Origin: Luxibacter massiliensis
Lineage (GTDB): Bacteria > Bacillota > Clostridia > Lachnospirales > Lachnospiraceae
DNA length: 64,000 bases
Assembly (NCBI RefSeq): GCF_900604355.1
Contig: NZ_UWOE01000001.1
Span: 1,674,001-1,738,000 of the forward strand
Direction: 5' to 3'
Each line of letters begins with the position of its first letter. Position 1 is the stretch's first letter. Made by a program: the position numbers and the translations under genes. Below are positions 42,806 to 51,178 of this stretch, one piece after another. The notes under the pieces are model-generated. The model did no database searches. It saw only the letters and a program-made list of their open reading frames with translations, and was not told the origin of the DNA.

Positions 42806-44398
42806 TCAGATTTCCTTTCCGCTGTGATAGATTTTTACAACCACCGTTCCAAACCCATAGAGAATCAGAACCGAGCCCATACTCATCATTTTCTGCCAGG
42901 ATGCCGCCTCCGGCGTCACCAGTGATACACATCCCATGAAAAATATTAGTACACTTATGACTGCCGCCCCATACTTTCTTATCCTTCCACTCTGCCACTG
43001 GACTGCTCTCTTTAAAAGATACAGAGAGAAAAACAGAAATAACAGACCAAGCAGAAGGCTCCCCGAAACGAGAAGGACACTGTGGTGCGTGACAAAAAAT
43101 ACGGTCAACGCGAAGGTTCCCATGTAAGTCATCAGCTTTTTTTGTTTTATTCTCCTGTCGTGGTTCTCTGCCATGGCACAGTCCACCGTCTTTTTGACAC
43201 TCCACACCAATCCTGCCAGAGAAAGTACGGTTCCTATACTTTGAATTGCAAGTCTGGGAGCAAGCAGGAAAATCAAACCTGCTAAGATGATCAGACCGCC
43301 CCGGATGCCTTCTTTGGATTTGAGGCTTTCTCTGATGTTGGTTCTTTTTACATTCGCCCAAAAGGACTTGATCAATTTTCCCATGACAATTTTCGTCCTG
43401 CTCTCGGATTCCGCAATGGAAATAAGAATGGTACCAAAGCCGTCCAACCCTCCCTCCGCGATTTCGGAAATTGTTTTTGCCCCGTTGGCCTGTAATGCGT
43501 CAAAAAAATCCTTCGTGAAAATCTCCCTCTGCTCCATATCTGCAGATTCAATCCATGTATCAAAAATCTGGTTATAAAAGCGGCTTTTTTCTTCCAGACT
43601 GGCAAGGGTGCAGAGTTTGTCCCCCTCTACGCCCCATGTCATCAGGTCGTGCTGCATCAACCCATGTCCGCTGCTTTTTACAATGATTGGTTCCTCCTTT
43701 GGCGCAAACAGCATCCCAATGACACTGAATCCGGGAATGATTCTCGTGATTTTATTGCGGATATTCTCATACCCCTCCTCATCTATCATCTCTTTGCAGA
43801 TTCCCGGACCGTCATTGTTGTAGATTTGAATAAGCCGCTCCTGAAGGTCCTTTCCGCACCTCATTGCCGCATAGACCGCCAGATTCCCTCCTTTGGAATG
43901 ACCGCCCACACGATAAATCTGACCTTTTTCTTCCATTCTTTTCTCCAAATATTCCACTGCCATCTGCTGTGCCAAAACGACTTTATAGCTGATAGAGAAA
44001 TCTTCCCGCCAACCCACAATTGACTCATCCGTTCCACGAAATGCCAGATAACAGGTTCCGTCATCCAAGGCAATCTGCATGGCTGCAAACTGTACCTCTT
44101 CCTCTGTTTCCCACTTTTCCACATAACCACGCAGCACCCCGTTTCCATATCTCTTCGAGCCTGCCATGGCATATAGAATCTGGTCGTCTGCCCTGTCCTG
44201 GCGTTTCCCGGCCGCTTTCATAGCAAAATAGATTTCAGAGGCCTCTCTGACGGTGATTCCGTCCTGGTTTTCTGTTACAATCCCTTTAAAATCCAGATAA
44301 ACAAGGCAGGAAAGCACCAGATTATCCGCATCACAAAAGCTGCGCTCCGTAAAATCCAGATCTCCCCGCCATTTTAAATAAGACAAAATATTTCCCAT
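42806..44398 (-). CDS. Mbeg1-like (DUF2974) alpha/beta-hydrolase with membrane C-terminus
   Basis: About 530 residues. The N-terminal two-thirds is an alpha/beta-hydrolase of the Mbeg1/DUF2974 type with the nucleophile elbow VGGHSKGGNLAVYAA. From about residue 380 the protein has paired membrane helices in HdeD-like blocks (GIRGGLIILAGLIFLLAPRL and others), so the hydrolase is held at the membrane. A lipid or ester substrate is likely. ATG 44398 is chosen with GGGAGGATTCACGT upstream. Confidence 0.8.
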   Translation of the reverse strand: MGNILSYLKWRGDLDFTERSFCDADNLVLSCLVYLDFKGIVTENQDGITVREASEIYFAMKAAGKRQDRADDQILYAMAGSKRYGNGVLRGYVEKWETEEEVQFAAMQIALDDGTCYLAFRGTDESIVGWREDFSISYKVVLAQQMAVEYLEKRMEEKGQIYRVGGHSKGGNLAVYAAMRCGKDLQERLIQIYNNDGPGICKEMIDEEGYENIRNKITRIIPGFSVIGMLFAPKEEPIIVKSSGHGLMQHDLMTWGVEGDKLCTLASLEEKSRFYNQIFDTWIESADMEQREIFTKDFFDALQANGAKTISEIAEGGLDGFGTILISIAESESRTKIVMGKLIKSFWANVKRTNIRESLKSKEGIRGGLIILAGLIFLLAPRLAIQSIGTVLSLAGLVWSVKKTVDCAMAENHDRRIKQKKLMTYMGTFALTVFFVTHHSVLLVSGSLLLGLLFLFFSLYLLKRAVQWQSGRIRKYGAAVISVLIFFMGCVSLVTPEAASWQKMMSMGSVLILYGFGTVVVKIYHSGKEI

Positions 44399-44560
44399 AC
44401 GTGAATCCTCCCTTTCTGCTGTCACAACTGAATAAATGGTTTATTAGAAAGGGGGCGTTGCAAAATAGGTGAGTAATCACCTATGGAGCAGCGCTCCTTT
44501 TTTGTACCCTAAAATAGAAAACGGACTCCGAAGAGTCCGCAATCCATGGTATAATAAGAT

Positions 44561-46168
44561 ATGTCAAGTAAATTAAAATACCATAAAAATTATACCGAAT
44601 TTGGCGAACCTTATCAACTGGTTTTGCCATTAAATTTGGAAGGTTTGGTTCCTGATGATGATTCTGTTCGACTGCTCAGCCACGAATTGGAGGATTTAGA
44701 TTACAGCTTGCTGTATCAGGCTTACTCTGCAAAAGGCAGAAATCCCGCAGTCGACCCAAAGACCATGTTCAAGATCCTGACCTACGCTTATTCTCAAAAC
44801 ATTTATTCTTCAAGAAAAATGGAAACAGCTTGCAAAAGGGATATCAACTTTATGTGGCTGTTAGCTGGACAAAAGGCTCCTGATCACAGCACGATTGCCC
44901 GCTTTCGTACCGGATTTTTGGCAGATGCCTGTGAAAATCTCTTTTACCAGATGGTAAAACGTTTGGGGGATTCCGGGGAACTGTTAAAGGAGACTGTATT
45001 TATTGACGGGACAAAGTTAGAGGCCTGTGCAAACAAATATACGTTTGTCTGGAAAAAATCCGTAGGAAAGTGGGAAGAAAAAATGTTTCGGAAGATACAG
45101 GAAACCATACAGCTTCTGAACAAGGAATACCTGCAGGATTTTTCTGTCACTTCAGAATCAAGGACCCAGGATTTACAGAACATAGTCCGGTTTTTAGAAA
45201 ACCGATGCCAGAGAGACAACACCGTTTTTGTCCACGGACGAGGAAAAAAGAAAAGCAAAAACCAACGGTATTTAGAGCTTTTTCGCAGATTTCTTGAACG
45301 ACAAAGCGTTTATGACTGGCATACGGCAAGTTTTCAGGGAAGAAATAATTATTGTAAAACAGATCCGGATGCAGCCTTTATGCATATGGAAGATGACCAT
45401 ATGAGAAATGCACAGTTAAAGCCCGGGTATAATGTACAGATTGCAGTAGACAGTGAATATATCGTAGCAGCAGATATTTTTCAGGATCGAAATGATGTCT
45501 GGACATTGGTTCCTTTTTTAAAGACAATGGAAACGAATCTGGGTTTCCGTTATCCGAGTGTAACGGCTGATTCAGGATATGAAAGTGAAGAAGCGTATAC
45601 TTATCTGAGAAGTGCAGAGCAAAAACCATACATAAAACCACAGACTTATGAGAAATGGAAGAAACGGAGCTTCAAGCAGGATATCAGCAAACGTGAAAAT
45701 ATGGGATATGACCAAGAAGCAGATATATACATTTGTCATGCAGGGAAATCCCTGTCCCCACTTTTTATCAAAAAGCAGAAAAGCAAGAGCGGGTATGAAT
45801 CGGAAGTAACCGTTTACGAATGTGAAGACTGCAACGGATGTGCTTATAAAGAAAAATGTACTAAAGCAAAAGGAAATAAGCGGTTATACATTTCAAAAAG
45901 CTTTCTGGAAAAACGACAGGAATCCTATGAAAATATCCTAAGTGAAACGGGAATCAAATATCGGATGAACCGTTCCGTCCAGGCAGAGGGAGCCTTTGGT
46001 GTTTTGAAAAATGATTACGAATTTCAAAGATTTCTGCTGCGAGGGAAAACCAAGGTAAAACTGGAGATTATTTTGCTGTGTATGGGATACAACATCAATA
46101 AACTGCATGCAAAAATCCAGAGGGAACGCACTGGAAGTCATCTTTTTCCAGTAAAAGAGACCGCTTAA
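44561..46168 (+). CDS. IS1182-family transposase
   Basis: A 535-residue transposase. The N-terminal DUF772-type domain has AYSAKGRNPAVDPKTMFKIL and APDHSTIARFR. The DDE catalytic region includes FIDGTKLEA and VTADSGYESEEAY. A Cys-rich stretch (CEDCNGCAYKEKC) and the EGAFGVLKNDYEFQRF block near the C-terminus complete it. All are open in one frame, so the element may still be active. A TATAAT lies 11 bp before the ATG. Confidence 0.93.
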   Translation: MSSKLKYHKNYTEFGEPYQLVLPLNLEGLVPDDDSVRLLSHELEDLDYSLLYQAYSAKGRNPAVDPKTMFKILTYAYSQNIYSSRKMETACKRDINFMWLLAGQKAPDHSTIARFRTGFLADACENLFYQMVKRLGDSGELLKETVFIDGTKLEACANKYTFVWKKSVGKWEEKMFRKIQETIQLLNKEYLQDFSVTSESRTQDLQNIVRFLENRCQRDNTVFVHGRGKKKSKNQRYLELFRRFLERQSVYDWHTASFQGRNNYCKTDPDAAFMHMEDDHMRNAQLKPGYNVQIAVDSEYIVAADIFQDRNDVWTLVPFLKTMETNLGFRYPSVTADSGYESEEAYTYLRSAEQKPYIKPQTYEKWKKRSFKQDISKRENMGYDQEADIYICHAGKSLSPLFIKKQKSKSGYESEVTVYECEDCNGCAYKEKCTKAKGNKRLYISKSFLEKRQESYENILSETGIKYRMNRSVQAEGAFGVLKNDYEFQRFLLRGKTKVKLEIILLCMGYNINKLHAKIQRERTGSHLFPVKETA

Positions 46169-46204
46169 AAAACAAGAAAAACAAAGCATTATTAAAGTAC
46201 GCCA

Positions 46205-46254
46205 AAAATCCGGAAGGATTCCTGAAACAAAAGGATTCCATCCGGATTTTTCCT
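46205..46254 (+). terminator. Terminator of the IS1182 transposase
   Basis: AAAAATCCGGA and TCCGGATTTTT arms, extended by GGATTCC on both sides, form a long stem with a T-rich right arm, 37 bp after the transposase stop. Confidence 0.8.
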
Positions 46255-46426
46255 ATATAGAGCGAGGGTGCCGCTCAATCATCTAATTTGATGATTTTGC
46301 GACACCCTCTTCCCATGTATTTCTCTATTACAACGTCTGACAAGCCTTTTTACTTTCCAAATTTTCCTGTTTTTCAGAATATCGTTTCTTTGCCCCGGCA
46401 ATCCCTTTTGCGACATACCCTGTTAT

Positions 46427-47809
46427 TTACTCGTTCACTGCCCTCTTACATCTGCCGCAGGAAGCACAGCCACTGTGAGACTTAACCCACAGTCTGTCAG
46501 CCACCGGCGCCCATTTTTCTGCCGCCTCCACGCATTTATCAGAAAATTCTTTTGCTGTTTCCAGATTCTGATAGTCTGTACTTTTCGCCTGACTCTTCTC
46601 CACCAGTTCTGTCAGTCTTCCCGGATTATCCAGTACCGGGCATGGACGGAGCATATTATCATTCCATGGCTGGTTATCATGGTAACCCATAAATAACGGG
46701 GAGCGGTACGACTCCAGCAAGGTTTTTTCCCGGATATTGGAGTCAGAATAATGGATAAATGCACATGGCTCAATGTCGCCGTTGGCATTGATATGGCAGT
46801 AACAGCGTCCTCCTGCAATGCAGCCGCCCACATACTCTCCGTCATTCCAAAAGTCTACGGTAAACAGTGGTTTTGTCTGACGGTATTCCCGGATTTTATG
46901 GTACATCATCTCTCTCTGCTTGGCAGTGGCGATCAATTCCTTGACCGCGCCTTTTCCAACCGGCATATAAGTAAAGAACCATGCAAACTTCGCTCCCATG
47001 TCAATCATCTGGTCAAAGTACGCCTCGCTGCCAATGATTTTTGCATTTGCGGATGTATAACAGCATGAAATACCAAAAGGCAGTTTCTTTTCTCTCAAGA
47101 TACTCATCGCCCGTACAATCTTCTGATAGGTTCCCTCGCCTCTCCTGGAATCGGTTGCCTCCTCAAAGCCCTCAATGCTGATGGCCGGAACAAAATTCTG
47201 AACCCGGAGTATTTCCTTGGCAAACGCCTCATCAATCAGGGTTCCGTTTGTAAAGGCAGAGAATACGCAGTCTGGATGGGCGTCACACAGCCGGATGATA
47301 TCCTTCTTTCTCACAAGTGGCTCCCCGCCGGTAAAGAGATATACATACGTTCCAAGCTCCACGCCCTGGGTGACAATAGAATCCATCTCCTCGTAGCTTA
47401 AATTCATTTGATTACCGTATTCCGCAGCCCAGCATCCGGTACATTTTAAGTTGCAGACGCTGGTGGGATCTAAGAGAATTGCCCAGGGTACGTTACAATT
47501 ATATTTTGCCTTATTTTCTTTCTGCCGCTGATACCCGAGCAGACAGCCGTTGATGATCAGATTTTCAAACAGACGGTTCCTTACACCTGGATCAATATCC
47601 GTCCACAGGCTTATGACAAGCTGGTGCCAGTTGTTGTCCTTGTCCATGGCAACCTGGCGGATGGCATCCCTTTGTGTCTTTAATGTATTTTTCCGGTCAA
47701 ATCTGTCAAACCAGTCTAACAGTTTCGGGAGATTCTTCTCCGGCTTTTTGTCCATGTATGAAAGTGCCTGTCTGATTGCAAACGCGCTTATATTTTCTTT
47801 GAATGTCAT
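46427..47809 (-). CDS. Radical SAM/SPASM protein
   Basis: A 460-residue radical SAM enzyme. The CxxxCxxC motif is in SVCNLKCTGCWAAE near residue 118, and FTGGEPLVR follows. Cysteine clusters towards the C-terminus (CIAGGRCYCHINANGDIEPC and CASCGRC) suggest SPASM auxiliary clusters. Related proteins modify peptides or activate enzymes. No precursor peptide with the usual leader features lies next to it, unless one of the tiny peptides nearby is its target. Confidence 0.87.
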   Translation of the reverse strand: MTFKENISAFAIRQALSYMDKKPEKNLPKLLDWFDRFDRKNTLKTQRDAIRQVAMDKDNNWHQLVISLWTDIDPGVRNRLFENLIINGCLLGYQRQKENKAKYNCNVPWAILLDPTSVCNLKCTGCWAAEYGNQMNLSYEEMDSIVTQGVELGTYVYLFTGGEPLVRKKDIIRLCDAHPDCVFSAFTNGTLIDEAFAKEILRVQNFVPAISIEGFEEATDSRRGEGTYQKIVRAMSILREKKLPFGISCCYTSANAKIIGSEAYFDQMIDMGAKFAWFFTYMPVGKGAVKELIATAKQREMMYHKIREYRQTKPLFTVDFWNDGEYVGGCIAGGRCYCHINANGDIEPCAFIHYSDSNIREKTLLESYRSPLFMGYHDNQPWNDNMLRPCPVLDNPGRLTELVEKSQAKSTDYQNLETAKEFSDKCVEAAEKWAPVADRLWVKSHSGCASCGRCKRAVNE

Positions 47810-47936
47810 ATGTTTTTACCTCTTTCTTTTGTATTCTTCATTGATTTGATGATAGTATGATACCTTTTCTTTATTTCCATATTGTTGGAGAATTGTTTTT
47901 GTATGATTAATTTTCCTGTATCTATGGCTATAACGT

Positions 47937-47976
47937 AAAAAAACTGCCAGTATCCATTTTCAGGTCACTGACAGTT
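47937..47976 (-). terminator. Terminator after the 135-residue hypothetical gene
   Basis: On the minus strand AACTGTCAGT pairs with ACTGGCAGTT (one mismatch; 47967-47976 with 47942-47951) and is followed by TTTTT. It splits the radical SAM gene from the upstream genes, so they are separate transcripts. Confidence 0.8.
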
Positions 47977-48047
47977 ATCCTCTCTACTGTTTTTAAAAAA
48001 GCGGCGTAAATATTTTAAGCAGCTCCGCTAAAAGCCGGTTCTGCTCT

Positions 48048-48455
48048 CTACAAGGTATCGAATTTCTCACCATGCTTCTGTTCATCTATATACAATTCCC
48101 GCGGCAGGATATTGGGATATGCGTGCCACTGCCGGATTGACAGCGCATCGCTGCCTCCGGTCAGTTCCTTTACCGTTCCATCAGCAAACGTAAATATCCC
48201 TTCCACGTTATCAAAAATCAGTGTTGCCACCGGATTGTCTGGGACTTGGAATGTGACGCCCCATATAGTGGCATTTCCCACATGGGTTTTGATTTCATAA
48301 ACGCCGTCCTCCACCTCGATTCTTATCCGGTACAGCGTAGGAATAAATCCGTCTAACTCTCTCATAAACGACCAGTCCTCATGGGTGATTGTCATCTGCC
48401 CTTCCGGGTAATGTTTCCCGGTCTGCAGATCATATACGGAAGCTTCATCTGCCAA
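48048..48455 (-). CDS. Hypothetical protein with displaced start (possible frameshift)
   Basis: A beta-rich 135-residue protein with lipocalin-like character (YRIRIEVEDGVYEIKTHVGN, ATLIFDNVEGIFTFADG) but no firm family. The nominal start is TTG 48455 with a poor ribosome site. A proper AGGAGG lies further up before ATG 48481, but that frame ends after seven codons. The coding frame itself is open back to about 48490 without a start codon. A one-base frameshift near the N-terminus is therefore likely. Confidence 0.55.
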   Translation of the reverse strand: MADEASVYDLQTGKHYPEGQMTITHEDWSFMRELDGFIPTLYRIRIEVEDGVYEIKTHVGNATIWGVTFQVPDNPVATLIFDNVEGIFTFADGTVKELTGGSDALSIRQWHAYPNILPRELYIDEQKHGEKFDTL

Positions 48456-48603
48456 TGTTACTTCTGGATTATAATCTTCATAATTGAATTGTTATCCTCC
48501 TTAATTTTTTAATCTTAATTGCCTTGAATCTGTTTATTTTTCATTGCTATTTTCATGTATTTTCTATTCTCTCCTCCTACTACTAATATCTTAATCATCT
48601 TTA

Positions 48604-49542
48604 TTACGCCTTCCTGTTTTGCATTTTCATTTTGTTCGCCATACATACACCATAGATTCCCATGCCCGACACCATCAGGCAGACGATGACGCCTGTAATT
48701 CCATTCATAAGCGCCTTACTTCCCTGAACCTCCATATTTCCAAAGGAGGCAAACATTGCCGTCTGAAGCGACAGTACAGACACACAGGCATCTGCATAGC
48801 CGATACTTCGGACTGCAACTAAAAGCGGTGTATTCATCTTTCTTGTCTTCATCAAATTTCGCACTGCTAAAGGTACTTTGATAAAGGTGTAAAGCGCTAT
48901 CATGTAAATCGTCATCCCAGGATAACTCCTGCCTCCTTCCGAGTGTACCATCAGGATTACCATTCCGCCAAGTACAACTGTCAACAGAATAATATTTATA
49001 CTACAAACCTTATAAATCTGAATTTCTTTTTGCCGCGATAACGGATGGCTTCTACTTCCTGGCAGTTTTCGTTCATTACGAACGGTCCATGCCCTCATAA
49101 TACTTAGAAAAAGATAATAGACAGCAAGAGTAATGTACCAGGGTGAACGGCTCATAAACCCGATGATTCCATGAAACGCAGCAAAGGCGATGTTCAGAAG
49201 CAGGCCTGCCGCTGCCGTTGTAAAGGTGCGGAAACGGTAATCCTCCAAAAAATATTTTATCCCTTTGTATCTCTTAGCCAGCCGATCAACTATATAAGTA
49301 AGCATGTTTCTTACTGCCTTCATATCCATCACAATATACAGACATGAAGGAAACGTGGTTCCGGCAGTGCACACGTAGAGGACAAATTCCTCCTCTTTTG
49401 AAAACCGCCCTGTTTCTATCTGCCAAAATGAAAGTGCCGCAAATAGAATGGCTGCAATATATAGAAGCATCCGAATCCATGCCTTTAAGACGGGCGGCCT
49501 CCATTTTCTGTTTTTTAATTTATCCCACATCCGTTTTGTCAC
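48604..49542 (-). CDS. Multi-pass membrane protein of unknown function
   Basis: A 312-residue protein with seven or eight hydrophobic segments (for example AWIRMLLYIAAILFAALSFW and ITGVIVCLMVSGMGIYGVCM) and basic loops (RNERKLPGSRSHPLSRQK). No transporter or enzyme motif is recognised. It lies between the 135-residue hypothetical gene and a short membrane protein, all minus strand. Confidence 0.72.
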   Translation of the reverse strand: MTKRMWDKLKNRKWRPPVLKAWIRMLLYIAAILFAALSFWQIETGRFSKEEEFVLYVCTAGTTFPSCLYIVMDMKAVRNMLTYIVDRLAKRYKGIKYFLEDYRFRTFTTAAAGLLLNIAFAAFHGIIGFMSRSPWYITLAVYYLFLSIMRAWTVRNERKLPGSRSHPLSRQKEIQIYKVCSINIILLTVVLGGMVILMVHSEGGRSYPGMTIYMIALYTFIKVPLAVRNLMKTRKMNTPLLVAVRSIGYADACVSVLSLQTAMFASFGNMEVQGSKALMNGITGVIVCLMVSGMGIYGVCMANKMKMQNRKA

Positions 49543-49574
49543 CGCCTTTTACACAATTTTCCTCAATAAGGTGC

Positions 49575-49871
49575 TTATAAGATATAAGTTATCTTCGCTT
49601 TGCTAAAAATGCAGCAGACCTTTTTTATCTGCCGCATCTCCTGATTGATACTGTCTATTTCCGGTTGTTTTATTTCAGCCCTTTTGCGAAAGGTATCAGA
49701 CAGAGAAATACAACGATACCAATCAATCAGTCCAATGACAATCCCCAGCACCATATTGCTCCATACCATCGTCAGACACATCCCTACGCCAAGCAGCAGC
49801 GCACCGATAATTCCAATCAGGAATGCCCCGATTGTCTTCCTGGATATTTTAATCGGTGCCTTATGCTCCAT
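49575..49871 (-). pseudogene. Small two-helix membrane protein broken by a 4-bp duplication
   Basis: The first 48 residues are normal (two helices, GALLLGVGMCLTMVWSNMVL). At 49721-49728 the plus strand has AATC twice in a row. With one copy removed, the frame reads GLIGIVVFLCLIPFAKGLK and stops, a natural end for a protein of about 65 residues. With both copies it runs on for about 50 unrelated residues. The insertion therefore looks like slipped-strand duplication; it could be a real mutation, a phase-variable tract or an error. Confidence 0.7.
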
Positions 49872-50020
49872 CTTTCACCATACAAGACATCCTCTCATTG
49901 CCTTTAGTTTTATTGTTTGTTTTCTGTTGATAGTAAAAGCATACACCCTTACTGTTTGTGTTTTGTTTGACTTTTGTTTCTGAATTATTAATTCCGGCTG
50001 TTTCTAATTAGAATTTTTTC

Positions 50021-50119
50021 TTAATAGGACTCCTGTTGTCTGTCCCACAGCGCCTTAATCCCGAAGATTACCAATCCTATTATAGAAATTCCTGCCACTG
50101 CCTTTAAAAATGTTTTCAT
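50021..50119 (-). CDS. 32-residue membrane peptide C
   Basis: Peptide with one hydrophobic helix (LKAVAGISIIGLVIFGIKAL) and a polar tail (WDRQQESY). The ATG has GAGGAAATGT upstream, and the frame is 32 codons plus TAA. It is not a close paralogue of peptides A and B but has the same layout and neighbourhood. Confidence 0.65.
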   Translation of the reverse strand: MKTFLKAVAGISIIGLVIFGIKALWDRQQESY

Positions 50120-50307
50120 ACATTTCCTCACTTTCTGTCCTCAATATTCGGACCATTCCTAATTGTGTTTTGTTGTTTCTGCTTTCTGTATAGCAGTTTA
50201 TAACATAAATATTTTTGATTTATCTTATGTCTGTATCTTACAGTGACTGTATTTATGAACCGTTTGTATCTTGTTTCTGAAATGTTAATTTCATTTCCGT
50301 TATAAAT

Positions 50308-50384
50308 TTACTCCTGCGCAGAACCGGTAATGAGTCCCGATAATGCACACCAAAACAAAGTAATGGCGTTTTAATGTTCTCCAT
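50308..50384 (-). pseudogene. Possible frameshifted small membrane peptide
   Basis: ATG 50384 opens MENIK, then a run of four As puts the frame out. The neighbouring frame reads AITLFWCALSGLITGSAQE and stops at 50308-50310. One extra A would join them into a 25-residue membrane peptide like its neighbours. Ribosome-site spacing is poor, so confidence is low. Confidence 0.3.
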
Positions 50385-50406
50385 GCTCCTTTTCCCTCAC
50401 CTTTTA

Positions 50407-50505
50407 TTACTTGCAGCATCTTCTCTTCCTCTCAATCTTATTTCGTTGTATCTGGGCAAAAACTGCGCCTACAATAGCAATCACTATAATTACAGACTCA
50501 TTCAT
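50407..50505 (-). CDS. 32-residue membrane peptide D
   Basis: Peptide with an N-terminal helix (ESVIIVIAIVGAVFAQIQ) and a very basic tail (RNKIERKRRCCK) with two cysteines. The ATG has GAGGAGACC upstream. It lies between peptide C and the GtrA operon. Positive-inside topology predicts the tail in the cytosol. Confidence 0.65.
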   Translation of the reverse strand: MNESVIIVIAIVGAVFAQIQRNKIERKRRCCK

Positions 50506-50583
50506 CTATGGTCTCCTCACTTTCTGATGTGATTATCCCATACGATTGTTTCTGTTCTGTTTGTTTCCTATTTCTGTATGATT

Positions 50584-50621
50584 AAAAATGCTGCCGGATA
50601 TCTCTCTGATACCTGACAGCA
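50584..50621 (-). terminator. Terminator after gtrA
   Basis: On the minus strand TGCTGTCAGGTATC pairs with GATATCCGGCAGCA (two mismatches) around AGAGA and is followed by TTTTT. It ends the GH3-GH3-GtrA transcription unit and separates it from the peptide genes. Confidence 0.85.
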
Positions 50622-50660
50622 CTTATCCCTCATAATTTTATTTTCAAACTTTAAATCACC

Positions 50661-51173
50661 TTATACTTCTGTATGTCCAGCCGGCATTATCCAGAATTTC
50701 ATAGCGGGATAACTCACTACAACTTGAACAATAATATTTATAATATTTGCAAGTGTAGGCGCCGCCCCCTGCGTCACACCCAAATTCACCAAAAAAGCCT
50801 GACTGTAGGCCGGAAGTGCAGCAGATATTATGACCAGCACTACGGCTAGGATAATGTACTTTGGCACCGCCTTCCCGAATGCGGCATTGGAGCGAAATAC
50901 TAAATTCTTCTGCACGAAGAAATTGACCGTCTGGGCTACTGCTGTTGCGGCAAGGAAGCTGAGAAAACCTCCTAACCCCAAATCACTTTCTACATTTGTA
51001 TAGTTAAAAAAAAGAAACTGAAATGGTGTACTAGAATATTTTGTAAATATAAATCCGGTACATATCCACATTACGATAAAATTGACAACTGTTGCACAGT
51101 TTGACAGAATATTGAATAAAATAAATTCCCATAGATCCGGATGTTTATAAATCCATTTCTTTAGCACTGCCAT
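50661..51173 (-). CDS. GtrA-family membrane protein
   Basis: A 170-residue protein with four membrane helices and GtrA-type features (FILFNILSNCATVVNFIVMW, QTVNFFVQKNLVFRS). GtrA proteins are thought to help move polyprenyl-linked sugars across the membrane. It is 5 bp after the cytosolic GH3 gene, so a role with glycan handling is plausible. Confidence 0.87.
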   Translation of the reverse strand: MAVLKKWIYKHPDLWEFILFNILSNCATVVNFIVMWICTGFIFTKYSSTPFQFLFFNYTNVESDLGLGGFLSFLAATAVAQTVNFFVQKNLVFRSNAAFGKAVPKYIILAVVLVIISAALPAYSQAFLVNLGVTQGAAPTLANIINIIVQVVVSYPAMKFWIMPAGHTEV

Positions 51174-51178
51174 TTTAT

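Larger units (their letters stand above)
44450..46310 (+). mobile_element. IS1182-family insertion sequence, apparently intact
   Basis: The left end, from about 44451 (GGGGGCGTTGCAAAAT), and the right end near 46294-46310 (ATTTTGCGACACCCTCT) form terminal inverted repeats matching at about 14 of 17. Inside lie one full transposase gene, a CGGACTC/GAGTCCG hairpin and TATAAT just before it, and a strong hairpin after it. The element sits between the Mbeg1-like gene and the radical SAM gene without breaking either. The target duplication was not resolved. Confidence 0.8.
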
